From NCBI GenBank assembly GCA_949451265.1, contig CASTQR010000011.1, positions 1-19,551 on the forward strand: 19,551 nucleotides of DNA, in the 5' to 3' direction. Positions 5,680 through 12,838 of the stretch are shown here, piece after piece. Each line of letters begins with the position of its first letter. The first letter of the stretch is position 1. Source of the stretch: an uncultured Eubacteriales bacterium (lineage in GTDB: Bacteria > Bacillota_A > Clostridia > Oscillospirales > Oscillospiraceae). The position numbers and the translations under genes are program-made. The notes beneath the pieces are model-generated. The model was not told where the DNA came from, searched no databases, and was given only the letters and a program-made list of their open reading frames with translations.

Positions 5680-6696
5680 TTACCAGGGCCGCACGCCGCC
5701 GGTGAGTTCCCGGACAGCGGACAGCCCCTGCCGGGCAGCCAGCTCCGCCAGCCCGTCCCGCACCTTCAGCGGGGCATAGGGATCGGCAAAGAGGGCGGTG
5801 CCCATGGCCACGGCGGAGGCCCCCGCCAGCATGAGCTGGGCGGCGTCCTCACCAGTGGACACGCCGCCCATGCCCAGGATGGGAAGGCGGACGGCATTGG
5901 ACGCCTCCCACACCATCCGCACCGCCACGGGGAGGATGGCGGGGCCGGACAGCCCGCCGGTGTTCATCCTCAAAATGGGGCGGCGGGTGTTCACGTCGAT
6001 CCGCATCCCCCGCAGGGTGTTGATGAGGGAGAGGGCGTCCGCCCCCGCGTCCGCCGCGGCTTTGGCGATCTCGGTGATGTCGGTGACGTTGGGGGAGAGC
6101 TTCACCATCACAGGGACAGAGGCGTGGGCTTTGGCCTCTCTGGTAACTTCCGCCGCCAGATCGGGGCGGGTGCCGTAGGCCAGGCCGCCGGCCTTCACAT
6201 TTGGGCAGGAGATATTGACCTCGATGAGATCCACGCCCGCCTTGGACAGCTTTTCGCACATCACGCCGTACTCCTCCGGGGTATTGCCCGAGATGTTGAC
6301 GATGATTTTTACATCGTGCCGGCGCAGGAAGGGCAGCTCGTCCCGGATGAAAGCGTCCACGCCGGGATTTTGCAGGCCCACAGAGTTCAGCATACCCAGC
6401 GGCGTCTCGGCGATCCGGGGCGGGGGATTGCCCTCCCTGGGATGAAGGGTTAAACCTTTACAGCAAATAGCCCCCAGCTCGGACAGGTCGAAAAATTGCC
6501 CGTACTCCCGGCCAAAGCCAAAGGTGCCGGAGGCCGCCACCACGGGGTTTTTCAGGGGTACGCCCGCCAGCTCCACACGCTGATCGACATGGGAGGCGTC
6601 CGGTTTTTGGGGGGCGGGGAAGGTCTGCCCCAGCTTGCAGCCGTTCCCGCTGCCGCCGATCACGGCCTCGGACAGGTAGGTATCCTGTTCACACAT
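5680..6696 (-). CDS. pyrD: Dihydroorotate dehydrogenase B, catalytic subunit
   Basis: A 338-residue class 1B enzyme oxidising dihydroorotate to orotate in the cytoplasm, using FMN and passing electrons to PyrK. Visible motifs: NPVVAASGTFGFGREYG (50-66), CCKGLT with Lys80, GMLNSVGLQNPG (101-112), VNISG (133-137), EVNISCPN with the catalytic Cys164, VKLSPN (198-203), INTLRG (225-230) and the FMN phosphate loop GMGGVSTGEDA (275-285). The ATG at 6696 is preferred because GGGGAGGTGG precedes it, and it overlaps the pyrK stop by 8 nt, indicating coupled translation. Compared with usual PyrDB proteins, which begin about at Asp38, it has an N-terminal extension of roughly 35-40 residues including Cys2 and Cys20. 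No internal start with a ribosome site was found, so the extension seems real. Confidence 0.95.
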   Translation of the reverse strand: MCEQDTYLSEAVIGGSGNGCKLGQTFPAPQKPDASHVDQRVELAGVPLKNPVVAASGTFGFGREYGQFFDLSELGAICCKGLTLHPREGNPPPRIAETPLGMLNSVGLQNPGVDAFIRDELPFLRRHDVKIIVNISGNTPEEYGVMCEKLSKAGVDLIEVNISCPNVKAGGLAYGTRPDLAAEVTREAKAHASVPVMVKLSPNVTDITEIAKAAADAGADALSLINTLRGMRIDVNTRRPILRMNTGGLSGPAILPVAVRMVWEASNAVRLPILGMGGVSTGEDAAQLMLAGASAVAMGTALFADPYAPLKVRDGLAELAARQGLSAVRELTGGVRPW

Positions 6697-7474
6697 TCCA
6701 GTCCACCTCCCCGGCGTCAAAGACAGGGCCGTCCTTGCAGACGTGCTTCATGGAGCCGTCCTTCATCCGGACGGCGCAGCCCAGGCAGGCCCCCACGCCG
6801 CAGGCCATCCGCTCCTCCATGGATACCTGGCAGGGGATGCCGAACTGGGCCGCCACGCTGGTGATACTTTTCAGCATGGGCTTGGGGCCGCACGCCAGAA
6901 TGTCTGTAAAGGAGTGATCCTTCGCAAGAATATCCCGCACCTGGGCGTCCACAAAGCCGTGCCGGCCCATGCTTCCGTCGTCGGTGCAGAGATAGGTTTT
7001 CTCACAGTGGACGGCAAAGCGGCTGATGACGGGGAGGAACGCCTTTGCCCCGGTGCGGAAGCCCAGCACCGCCGCGTGGGGCCACCGCAGACACTCCCCA
7101 AGCTCCAACAGGGGCGGCACGCCGATGCCGCCGCCCACCAGCAGGTAACGGCCCTCCCGGGATACATCGAAGCCGTTGCCCAGGGGGCCCAGCACGTCCA
7201 GGCTGTCCCCAACCCTGCGCTGGGACAGCCAGCGGGTGCCCTCGCCCCGCACCTCGAAGATCAGGGCGGCGGTGTCCTCCGGCTCATCGCACTGGGTGCG
7301 GGCTACGGAGATGGGGCGGCGGAGCAGCTGACTGGCCCCGCATTTGATATGTAAGAACTGCCCGCCCCGCAGGCCGTGGTCTTGCACCAGCTTTCCCGCC
7401 TCCACTACCATCCACCAGGTGTCGGCGTCCAGCTGGGTCATTTCAACTACCTTGCAAATCTGTTGAACCGGCAC
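6689..7474 (-). CDS. pyrK: Dihydroorotate dehydrogenase B, electron-transfer subunit
   Basis: A 261-residue iron-sulfur flavoprotein that links PyrD to NAD+. Residues 1-100 form the FAD-binding barrel with LLRRPISVA (50-58), followed by the NAD-binding domain with LLVGGGIGVPPL (111-122) and DILACGPKPM (191-200). The 2Fe-2S site is Cys225, Cys230, Cys233 and Cys246 (C-x4-C-x2-C-x12-C). The start is GTG at 7474, chosen because AAGGAGG lies 9 nt upstream and because the sequence reads PVQQICKVVE as in other PyrK proteins; the frame is open further upstream only as shadow of pyrF. It follows pyrF by 14 nt and overlaps pyrD by 8 nt, as expected for two subunits made in equal amounts. Confidence 0.95.
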   Translation of the reverse strand: MPVQQICKVVEMTQLDADTWWMVVEAGKLVQDHGLRGGQFLHIKCGASQLLRRPISVARTQCDEPEDTAALIFEVRGEGTRWLSQRRVGDSLDVLGPLGNGFDVSREGRYLLVGGGIGVPPLLELGECLRWPHAAVLGFRTGAKAFLPVISRFAVHCEKTYLCTDDGSMGRHGFVDAQVRDILAKDHSFTDILACGPKPMLKSITSVAAQFGIPCQVSMEERMACGVGACLGCAVRMKDGSMKHVCKDGPVFDAGEVDWNV

Positions 7475-7488
7475 GGCCGATCCCCTCC

Positions 7489-8412
7489 TTATAGTATGGT
7501 GACGTACTGCTTGATCTCGTCCCGCATCTTCTCGGCGGCGGCCCGGGCGGCGTCCTGGTAGTCCGCGCCGTCCTTCCCGGTTTTCTGCCAGGCGCACATG
7601 ATGGAGCGGGAGGCGTTGACGATGGCCCCACGGCCCAGCTCATCGAAGGCGAAGCGCACATCGGCGGCGGTGCCGCCCTGGGCGCCGTAGCCGGGCACCA
7701 GGAAAAACACCTTGTCCAGCCGGTAGCGCAGCTCCTTAAGGACGGAGGGGTGGGTGGCTCCCACCACGGCCCCAAGGGCCTGATAACCGTATTTGCCCGC
7801 CGTATCCTTGCCCCACCGCTGGATCAGATCGCCCATGACGGTATAAACCAGCCGGTCTCCCGCCACGATGTCCTGGAGCTCCATGGAGGAGGGGTTGGAG
7901 GTTTTGGCCAGCACAAAGGCACATTTGTCCCGCTCGGCGCAGTCCTTCAGGAAGGGCTTGATGGCATCGGAGCCCATGTAGCCGTTCAAGGTCACACAAT
8001 CCGCGTCGAACACGGGGCAGGCCGTCCCGCCCACCTGGGCGGTTCCCAGCCACGCCTCGCTGTAGGCGGCGGCGGTGGTGCCGATGTCGCCCCGCTTCAC
8101 GTCAGCGATGACGAACAGATCCTTGGACTTGGCGTAGGAGATGACCTCCTCCAGGGCCTTCATGCCCCGCCAGCCCAGCAGCTCAAAGTAGGCGGATTGG
8201 GGCTTGACGGCGGGCACCACGTCGGCCAGGGCGTCAATGAGGCCCTTGTCGAACTCCAGCACCGCTTGGGCGGCGGCCTCCAGGGTCTCGCCATATTGAT
8301 CGGTGTATTTTTTCAGGATGTGGGGCGGGACGTATTCCACACGGGCGTCCAGTCCGGCGACGGTGGGGTTCTTTTTGGCTTTGATCTTGTCCTGCAAGAC
8401 ATCGAATGACAT
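7489..8412 (-). CDS. pyrF: Orotidine 5'-phosphate decarboxylase (long type)
   Basis: A 307-residue protein of the longer OMP decarboxylase subfamily, which makes UMP from OMP in the last step of de novo pyrimidine synthesis. The catalytic motif ADVKRGDIGTT lies at 103-113 with Asp104, Lys106 and Asp109. Other family features are VAGLDAR at 18-24, VKPQSAYFELLGW (69-81), the FVLAKTSNPSS stretch near 166-176 and the phosphate-binding FFLVPGYGAQGG near 236-247. The ATG at 8412 has CAGGAGG 7 nt upstream, and this ribosome site lies inside the last codons of pyrC, whose stop is only 3 nt away, so the two are probably coupled. pyrK follows after 14 nt. Confidence 0.96.
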   Translation of the reverse strand: MSFDVLQDKIKAKKNPTVAGLDARVEYVPPHILKKYTDQYGETLEAAAQAVLEFDKGLIDALADVVPAVKPQSAYFELLGWRGMKALEEVISYAKSKDLFVIADVKRGDIGTTAAAYSEAWLGTAQVGGTACPVFDADCVTLNGYMGSDAIKPFLKDCAERDKCAFVLAKTSNPSSMELQDIVAGDRLVYTVMGDLIQRWGKDTAGKYGYQALGAVVGATHPSVLKELRYRLDKVFFLVPGYGAQGGTAADVRFAFDELGRGAIVNASRSIMCAWQKTGKDGADYQDAARAAAEKMRDEIKQYVTIL

Positions 8413-8415
8413 GGC

Positions 8416-9690
8416 TTAATCCTCCTGGTAAATAATCTTTCCCTGGGAAATGGTATATTTGACGCGCCCCCGCACAGCGCGGCCGTGGAAGGGGGTGTTG
8501 CGGCCCTTGGAGGCGAACTTGGTATTGTCGATGACCCACTCCTCCTCCAGGTCAAAGAGGATTAGGTCGGCGTCCCGGCCCTGGGCCAGCGTGCCCTTGT
8601 CCAGCCCCAGCAGGGCGGCGGGGGCAGCGGACATGAGGGCCAGCACCCGGCTGAGCGGCAGCAGCCCCGTGTGGTAAAGCCCGGTGAGGGCAAGGGCCAG
8701 GGAGGTCTCCAGCCCCACCATGCCGCTGGGGGCATCGGGGAGGGGCCTGGCCTTTTCCCCGGTGGTGTGGGGGGCGTGGTCGGTGACGATGGCGTCGATG
8801 GTGCCGTCGATGAGCCCCGCCCGGATGCCGTCCACATCGGCTTGAGTGCGCAGGGGCGGGTTGACCCGGGCCATGGCGCCCTGCCGCAGTACCTCCTCCT
8901 CGGTGAGGGTGAAGTACTGGGGACAGGTCTCGCAGGTGACGCGGACGCCCCGGGCTTTGGCCTGCCGGACGATGTCCACCCCTTTCGCGGTGGAGATATG
9001 GCAGATGTGGACGTGGGCCCCGGTGTCCTCCGCCAGCATCGCGTCCCGCATGATTTGCAGCTCCTCCGCCACAGCGGGGCGGCCGGGGAGGCCCAGCTTT
9101 TGGGACACCGTGCCCTCGTTGACGGCGTAGTTTTGAACCATGTCCCGGTCCTCGCAGTGGTCCAGGATGGGAAGGTTCAGCTCCTTTGCCCGGAACATGG
9201 CCTGTCGGAGCAGGGCCAGATTCTGGATGGGCACCCCGTCGTCGGTGAGGGCAGGCACGCCCGCCGCCTTCAGGGCGGCGAAGTCGGTGAGCTGTTCCCC
9301 CTTTTGGCCCAAGGTGACGGCCCCGGCGGGGAGGACATTGACTCCGGTGGGGGCGGCCTTGTCCCGCACCAGCCGGACGATGTCCGAACTGTCGGTGGCG
9401 GGGCGGGTGTTGGGCATAGCTACCAGGGTGGTGACGCCCCCCCGGGCGGCGGCGGTGCAGCCGGTGGCCACCGTCTCCTTGTCCTCGAAACCCGGTTCCC
9501 GCAGGTGGACGTGCAGATCCACCAGGCCGGGGGCGGCGGTGAGGCCGGACGCGTCCAGCACCTGTGCGCCTGGGGCGGCGAGATCCCGGCCCAGACGGGC
9601 GATCCTACCGTCCTCTATCAGAATGTCCAGGCGGCCGTCGATGCCCTGGGCGGGGTCAACAACCCGCCCGCCTTGGATCAAAAGCTGCAA
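8416..9690 (-). CDS. pyrC: Dihydroorotase (class I)
   Basis: A 424-residue amidohydrolase that interconverts carbamoyl-aspartate and dihydroorotate. Metal ligands visible are His60 and His62 (DLHVHLREPG), Asp151 (TDDG), His178 (DHCED), His231 (CHIST) and Asp304 (VTDHAPHT), matching the two-zinc class I enzyme. The start is set at TTG (9690), not the GTG two codons upstream: AGGAGG at 9705-9700 is 9 nt from TTG but only 3 nt from GTG, and MQLLIQGGRVVDP then matches the usual family opening. It is the first gene of the operon and lies about 26 nt behind the predicted transcription start, so the leader is too short for a PyrR-type attenuator. Confidence 0.95.
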   Translation of the reverse strand: MQLLIQGGRVVDPAQGIDGRLDILIEDGRIARLGRDLAAPGAQVLDASGLTAAPGLVDLHVHLREPGFEDKETVATGCTAAARGGVTTLVAMPNTRPATDSSDIVRLVRDKAAPTGVNVLPAGAVTLGQKGEQLTDFAALKAAGVPALTDDGVPIQNLALLRQAMFRAKELNLPILDHCEDRDMVQNYAVNEGTVSQKLGLPGRPAVAEELQIMRDAMLAEDTGAHVHICHISTAKGVDIVRQAKARGVRVTCETCPQYFTLTEEEVLRQGAMARVNPPLRTQADVDGIRAGLIDGTIDAIVTDHAPHTTGEKARPLPDAPSGMVGLETSLALALTGLYHTGLLPLSRVLALMSAAPAALLGLDKGTLAQGRDADLILFDLEEEWVIDNTKFASKGRNTPFHGRAVRGRVKYTISQGKIIYQED

Positions 9691-9705
9691 GGGCACATCC
9701 CTCCT
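9688..9705 (-). promoter_or_regulatory. Ribosome-binding site and TTG start of pyrC
   Basis: AGGAGG (9705-9700 on the minus strand) followed by a 9-nt spacer and TTG (9690-9688). The in-frame GTG at 9696 would have only a 3-nt spacer, so the spacing decides for TTG. Confidence 0.7.
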
Positions 9706-9722
9706 AACTGATCATTGACAAC

Positions 9723-9751
9723 ATTATAACGGATTTGCCACGGGAACGCAA
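9723..9751 (-). promoter_or_regulatory. Promoter of the pyrC-F-K-D operon
   Basis: On the minus strand TTGCGT (9751-9746), a 17-nt spacer and a perfect TATAAT (9728-9723). Predicted start near 9716. The transcript would run through pyrC, pyrF, pyrK, pyrD and the phosphatase fusion to the terminator at 4529-4562. No operator or attenuator could be recognised in the short leader, which does hold a TGATCA palindrome at 9709-9714. Confidence 0.8.
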
Positions 9752-9785
9752 CGGGCAGATGGGAAGAATCCCGGAATGCGGGCAG

Positions 9786-9817
9786 AAAAAGGCGGAACCC
9801 CTTCCGGAGTCCCGCCT
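9786..9817 (-). terminator. Intrinsic terminator of rnpB
   Basis: On the minus strand a stem of about 13 pairs (AGGCGGGACTCC with GGGGTTCCGCCT, including G-U pairs) closed by a GGAA tetraloop, immediately followed by T residues (complement of 9790-9786). It sits 5 nt beyond the predicted RNase P RNA 3' end and ahead of the pyrC promoter, keeping the two minus-strand transcripts separate. Confidence 0.85.
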
Positions 9818-9820
9818 CTG

Positions 9821-10281
9821 GTGCAAGTAAGCCTGTAAGCCGGGTTCTGTCATTTAAGACAGCCATCTATCTCGACGTACCGTCGCCGGCACGCTCCAGC
9901 CGCCTCCTGGACACGGCCGGGCCGGCCTTGTGTGTCCCCACGGCGTTGCTCCGGATAGAGTTTACAGCAATGGGCGCTTTCACACGCCATTGGGTGAGCT
10001 CTTACCTCGCCTTTCCACCTTGACCTCGTCGGCGCAAGCTCCATATCGCTTGCTCCGCCGCAAGCGGCGGAGCTCGCTCATTTCGCTGCGCCTCCTCTCC
10101 CCACAAAGCCAAAGGGCGGCTTTGCGGGGGCCCCAAATGGGGATGAGGCAGTCTATTTCTGTTGCACTTTTCCTGGGGTCGCCCCCGGCGGGTGTTACCC
10201 GTTATCCTTGCCCTGTGGAGCCCGGACTTTCCTCACGGACGGCCTTTCGGCCTGGCCGCGCGGCTGTCCAGCTTGCTTGCG
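9821..10281 (-). ncRNA. rnpB: RNase P RNA, bacterial class A, with an enlarged P8/P9 region
   Basis: This is the catalytic RNA that matures tRNA 5' ends. Diagnostic blocks read on the minus strand: GAGGAAAGTCCGGGCTC (10234-10218), ACAGAAATAGA (10162-10152), GGTAAGAGCTCACC (10006-9993), AAACTCTATCCGGAGCAA (9963-9946) and ACAGAACCCGGCTTA (9850-9836). P1 forms between GCAAGCAAGC at the 5' end (10280-10271) and GCTTACTTGC at the 3' end (9832-9823). The order and the single P12-like hairpin fit class A. About 110 nt (10142-10030) occupy the region where E. coli has roughly 30 nt (P8/P9); they fold as three hairpins, including a perfect 22-nt palindrome. Total length near 460 nt is above the usual 350-400. 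Ends are inferred from the promoter and P1 and are accurate to a few bases. Confidence 0.95.
10052..10073. repeat. Perfect 22-nt palindrome within the RNase P RNA insertion
   Basis: GCTCCGCCGC, AA, GCGGCGGAGC: two 10-bp arms with a 2-nt centre. It is bounded by an outer inverted pair GGCGCA (10031-10036) and TGCGCC (10087-10092), so the segment looks like a compact, self-folding unit placed in a loop of rnpB. Whether it is a dispersed repeat cannot be told from one copy. Confidence 0.7.
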
Positions 10282-10287
10282 AAATTC

Positions 10288-10316
10288 ATTGTACTTCAAG
10301 TTTGGGTGATTGTCAA
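10288..10316 (-). promoter_or_regulatory. Promoter of rnpB
   Basis: On the minus strand a perfect TTGACA (10316-10311), a 17-nt spacer and TACAAT (10293-10288). The predicted start near 10281 coincides with the first base of the P1 helix, an independent check. Its -35 box overlaps the -35 box of the plus-strand murD promoter. Confidence 0.9.
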
Positions 10317-10338
10317 ATGGATTTGAATGGGGTATAAT
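10310..10338 (+). promoter_or_regulatory. Promoter of murD and the M42 gene run
   Basis: TTGTCA (10310-10315), a 17-nt spacer and a perfect TATAAT (10333-10338). The predicted start near 10345 gives a leader of about 60 nt before the murD ATG at 10404. Five of the six -35 bases are also part of the oppositely directed rnpB promoter. Confidence 0.88.
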
Positions 10339-10403
10339 ACCTCCGTACGCAAATTCTGCCTGCGGGCGGAAGCGGAGCAACGACAATGGAGGTGCGGCTC
10401 ACG

Positions 10404-11783
10404 ATGGAATCGGCACTGAAGGAATATATGGACCGGCTGAGGGGGAAGCGGGTGGCGGTGATCGGCCTGGGGGTCTCCAACACGCCGCTGGTGGAGCGGC
10501 TTCTGGACGCGGGCGTGCAGGTGCTGGCCTGCGACAAGCGGCAGCGGGAGGACTTTAACGGCCTCATCGAGTCCCTGGAGCGCCGGGGGCTGGAGGCGGC
10601 CCTGGGCCCGGACTATCTGGATCACCTGGAGGGTGTGGATGTGATCTTCCGCACCCCCGGCCTGCGGCCCGATGTGCCCCAGATCGCGAAGGCGGTGGAG
10701 GCGGGGGCCAAGCTCACCTCGGAGATGGAGGCGTTTTTGTCCCTGTGCCCCTGCCGGATCATCGCGGTGACCGGCTCGGACGGCAAGACCACAACCACGA
10801 CCATTATTGCCGGTATGCTGGAGGCGGCGGGCTACCGCACCTTTGTGGGGGGGAACATCGGCAACCCCCTGCTGTGCCGGGTGGACGAGATCCGGCCCGA
10901 CGACATGGTGGTGCTGGAGCTGTCCTCCTTCCAGCTGCTGACCATGAGGCAGAGCCCCAGCATCGCGGTGATCACCAACCTGGCCCCCAACCATCTGGAC
11001 GTACACAAGGACATGGAGGAATATGTGTCCGCCAAGCGGAACATCTTCGCCTACCAGGACGCCTGTGACAAGCTGGTGCTGAATGCGGACAACGAGATCA
11101 CCGCCGGGTTTGCCCAGGAGGCCAGGGGGCAGGTGACGCTGTTCAGCCGGAAAAAAACGGTGGAGCACGGGGTATACTTAAAGGACGGGATGGTGATGTA
11201 CTGCGGCCGCCCGGTGATCCATGTGGAGGATATCCGCATACCCGGCCTGCACAATCTGGAGAACTACATGGCGGCCATCGCCGTGGTGGAGGAGCTGGTG
11301 CCGGACGAGGTGATCCGGGACTTTGCCCGCACCTTCAACGGGGTGGAGCACCGGATCGAGCTGGTGCGGGAGCTGGACGGGGTGCGGTACTATAATGACT
11401 CCATCGCATCCAGCCCCAGCCGGACCATGGCGGGACTGCGGTCCTTCCGGGAGAAGGTGATCCTGATCGCCGGGGGCTATGACAAGCATATCCCCTATGA
11501 CGGGCTGGGGCCGGAGGTTGTGAGGTCGGTGAAGGTTCTGCTGCTCACCGGGGACACGGCGGAGAAGATCAAGGCGGCGGTGCTGGCCGCCCCGGAGTAC
11601 CGGCCTGGGGCCCCGGAGATCGTGGACTGCGCCGATCTGCGGGAGGCGGTGAACAGGGCCAGGGCCCTGTCGGAGCCGGGGGATGTGGTGCTTCTGTCCC
11701 CGGCCAGCGCGTCCTTTGACCGCTTCAAGAATTTTGCGGAGCGGGGGAACGCGTTCAAGGATCTGGTGAACGCGCTGGAATAA
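10404..11783 (+). CDS. murD: UDP-N-acetylmuramoylalanine--D-glutamate ligase
   Basis: A 459-residue cytoplasmic Mur ligase that adds D-Glu to UDP-MurNAc-L-Ala using ATP. The N-terminal Rossmann domain shows VAVIGLGVSNTPLVE (17-31); the P-loop is VTGSDGKTTTTT (122-133); later come GGNIGNP (149-155), LELSSFQL (171-178), NLAPNHLDVH (192-201), the probable carbamylated Lys211 in SAKRNIF, and in the C-terminal domain YYNDSIASSP and ILIAGGYDKH. The ATG at 10404 is preferred because GGAGGT lies 10 nt upstream and the opening fits the family; an in-frame ATG at 10386, with a weaker GGAG site, would add six residues. It opens a plus-strand run with its own promoter and is followed by three M42 peptidases. 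No other division or cell-wall genes are next to it. Confidence 0.95.
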   Translation: MESALKEYMDRLRGKRVAVIGLGVSNTPLVERLLDAGVQVLACDKRQREDFNGLIESLERRGLEAALGPDYLDHLEGVDVIFRTPGLRPDVPQIAKAVEAGAKLTSEMEAFLSLCPCRIIAVTGSDGKTTTTTIIAGMLEAAGYRTFVGGNIGNPLLCRVDEIRPDDMVVLELSSFQLLTMRQSPSIAVITNLAPNHLDVHKDMEEYVSAKRNIFAYQDACDKLVLNADNEITAGFAQEARGQVTLFSRKKTVEHGVYLKDGMVMYCGRPVIHVEDIRIPGLHNLENYMAAIAVVEELVPDEVIRDFARTFNGVEHRIELVRELDGVRYYNDSIASSPSRTMAGLRSFREKVILIAGGYDKHIPYDGLGPEVVRSVKVLLLTGDTAEKIKAAVLAAPEYRPGAPEIVDCADLREAVNRARALSEPGDVVLLSPASASFDRFKNFAERGNAFKDLVNALE

Positions 11784-11800
11784 ACAGATAAAGGAGTAAC

Positions 11801-12838
11801 GTGAACGTGGAAACGGAACAGAGATTGCGGCGGCTGTGCGCGGTGGGCGCGCCCTCCGGGTTCGAGGGCCCGGCGGCGGCGGAGGCCCGGACGCTGCTGG
11901 AGCCGCTGATGGACGAGGTATGGATCGACAGGCTGGGCAATCTGGTGGGGGTGCGCCGGTGCGGGAAGCCGGGGGCGAAAAAGCTGCTGCTGGACGCCCA
12001 CCTGGACGAGGTGGGGCTCACCGTCACCGGGATCGAGGACGGCTTCCTGCGGTTTGCCGCCATTGGGGTGGACGCCCGGATGCTGCCCGACCGGGAGGTG
12101 ACGGTGCTGGCCGATCCGCCCCTGCGGGGAGTGGTGGTCTGCCTGCCGCCCCATGTGCTGTCGGCGGAGGACCGGGAGAAGGCCCCCAAGGTGGAGGAGA
12201 TGTTCATCGACGTGGGGCTGGGCCAGGAGGAGGCGGAGCGGCGGATCCCTCTGGGTACGCCAGTGGTGTACAAGTCGAATTTCCTCCGGCTGGGGGAGCG
12301 CCAGCTCTGCTCCAAAGCCATGGACGACCGGGCCTGCTTTGAGGCGCTGCTTCGGACAGTGGAGCTTCTGCGGGACAAGGAGCTGGATGTGGATCTCTAT
12401 GTGCTGGGCAGTACCCGGGAGGAGGTCGGGGGCATGGGGGCCAGGGTGGTGACCCAGGCCATCGCCCCGGACTGTTGTGTGGCGGTGGACGTGACCTTCG
12501 GCCGTACGCCGGACACGCCCAAGAACGAGGCGATGGTGATGGGCGGCGGCCCCGCCGTGGGTATTGGGCCCAACTGCGCCCGCTGGATGGTGCGCCGCCT
12601 GCTGGACGGGGCGGAGCAGGAGCAGATCCCCGTCCAGAAGGAGGTCATGGAGGGCAGCAGCGGCACCAACGGCTGGACCATGCAGATCTGCAACGAGGGG
12701 GTGGCCACGGCGGTGGTGTCCATCCCGCTGAAGTATATGCACACCCCGGTGGAAGTGGTGGAGCGGTCGGATATTGAGGACACCGCCCGGCTGCTGGCCG
12801 CCTTTGCCGCCGGACTGGGGGAGGGGGATTGGCAATGA
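11801..12838 (+). CDS. M42 family metallopeptidase (first of three)
   Basis: A 345-residue member of the M42 (glutamyl aminopeptidase / tetrahedral aminopeptidase) family, likely a cytoplasmic oligomeric aminopeptidase. The two-metal site appears complete: LLDAHLDEVG with His67 and Asp69, SKAMDDRA with Asp175, GSTREEVGGMG with Glu207 and Glu208, CVAVDVTFG with Asp230, and KYMHTP with His314. The opening LCAVGAPSGFEG is typical. The start is a GTG at 11801 with AAAGGAG 4 nt upstream; a GTG two codons later has a 10-nt spacing and may be used instead. It begins 17 nt after murD and overlaps the next gene by 4 nt (ATGA), so these are cotranscribed. Natural substrates cannot be told from sequence. 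Confidence 0.9.
   Translation: MNVETEQRLRRLCAVGAPSGFEGPAAAEARTLLEPLMDEVWIDRLGNLVGVRRCGKPGAKKLLLDAHLDEVGLTVTGIEDGFLRFAAIGVDARMLPDREVTVLADPPLRGVVVCLPPHVLSAEDREKAPKVEEMFIDVGLGQEEAERRIPLGTPVVYKSNFLRLGERQLCSKAMDDRACFEALLRTVELLRDKELDVDLYVLGSTREEVGGMGARVVTQAIAPDCCVAVDVTFGRTPDTPKNEAMVMGGGPAVGIGPNCARWMVRRLLDGAEQEQIPVQKEVMEGSSGTNGWTMQICNEGVATAVVSIPLKYMHTPVEVVERSDIEDTARLLAAFAAGLGEGDWQ

Noticed and set aside
4480..6453. A 657-codon open frame on the plus strand across the phosphatase fusion and pyrD
   Set aside because: It is antisense to two clear genes, has low-complexity His/Gly/Gln/Val-rich translation, and arises from the GC-rich third positions of the real genes.
9930..10337. A 135-codon plus-strand frame across the rnpB region
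   Set aside because: It is antisense to RNase P RNA, whose conserved blocks explain the sequence, and it has no convincing ribosome site.
10339..10393. ACCTCC near 10340 pairing with the GGAGGT of murD as a translational switch
   Set aside because: The predicted transcription start is near 10345, so most of the ACCTCC would not be in the transcript.
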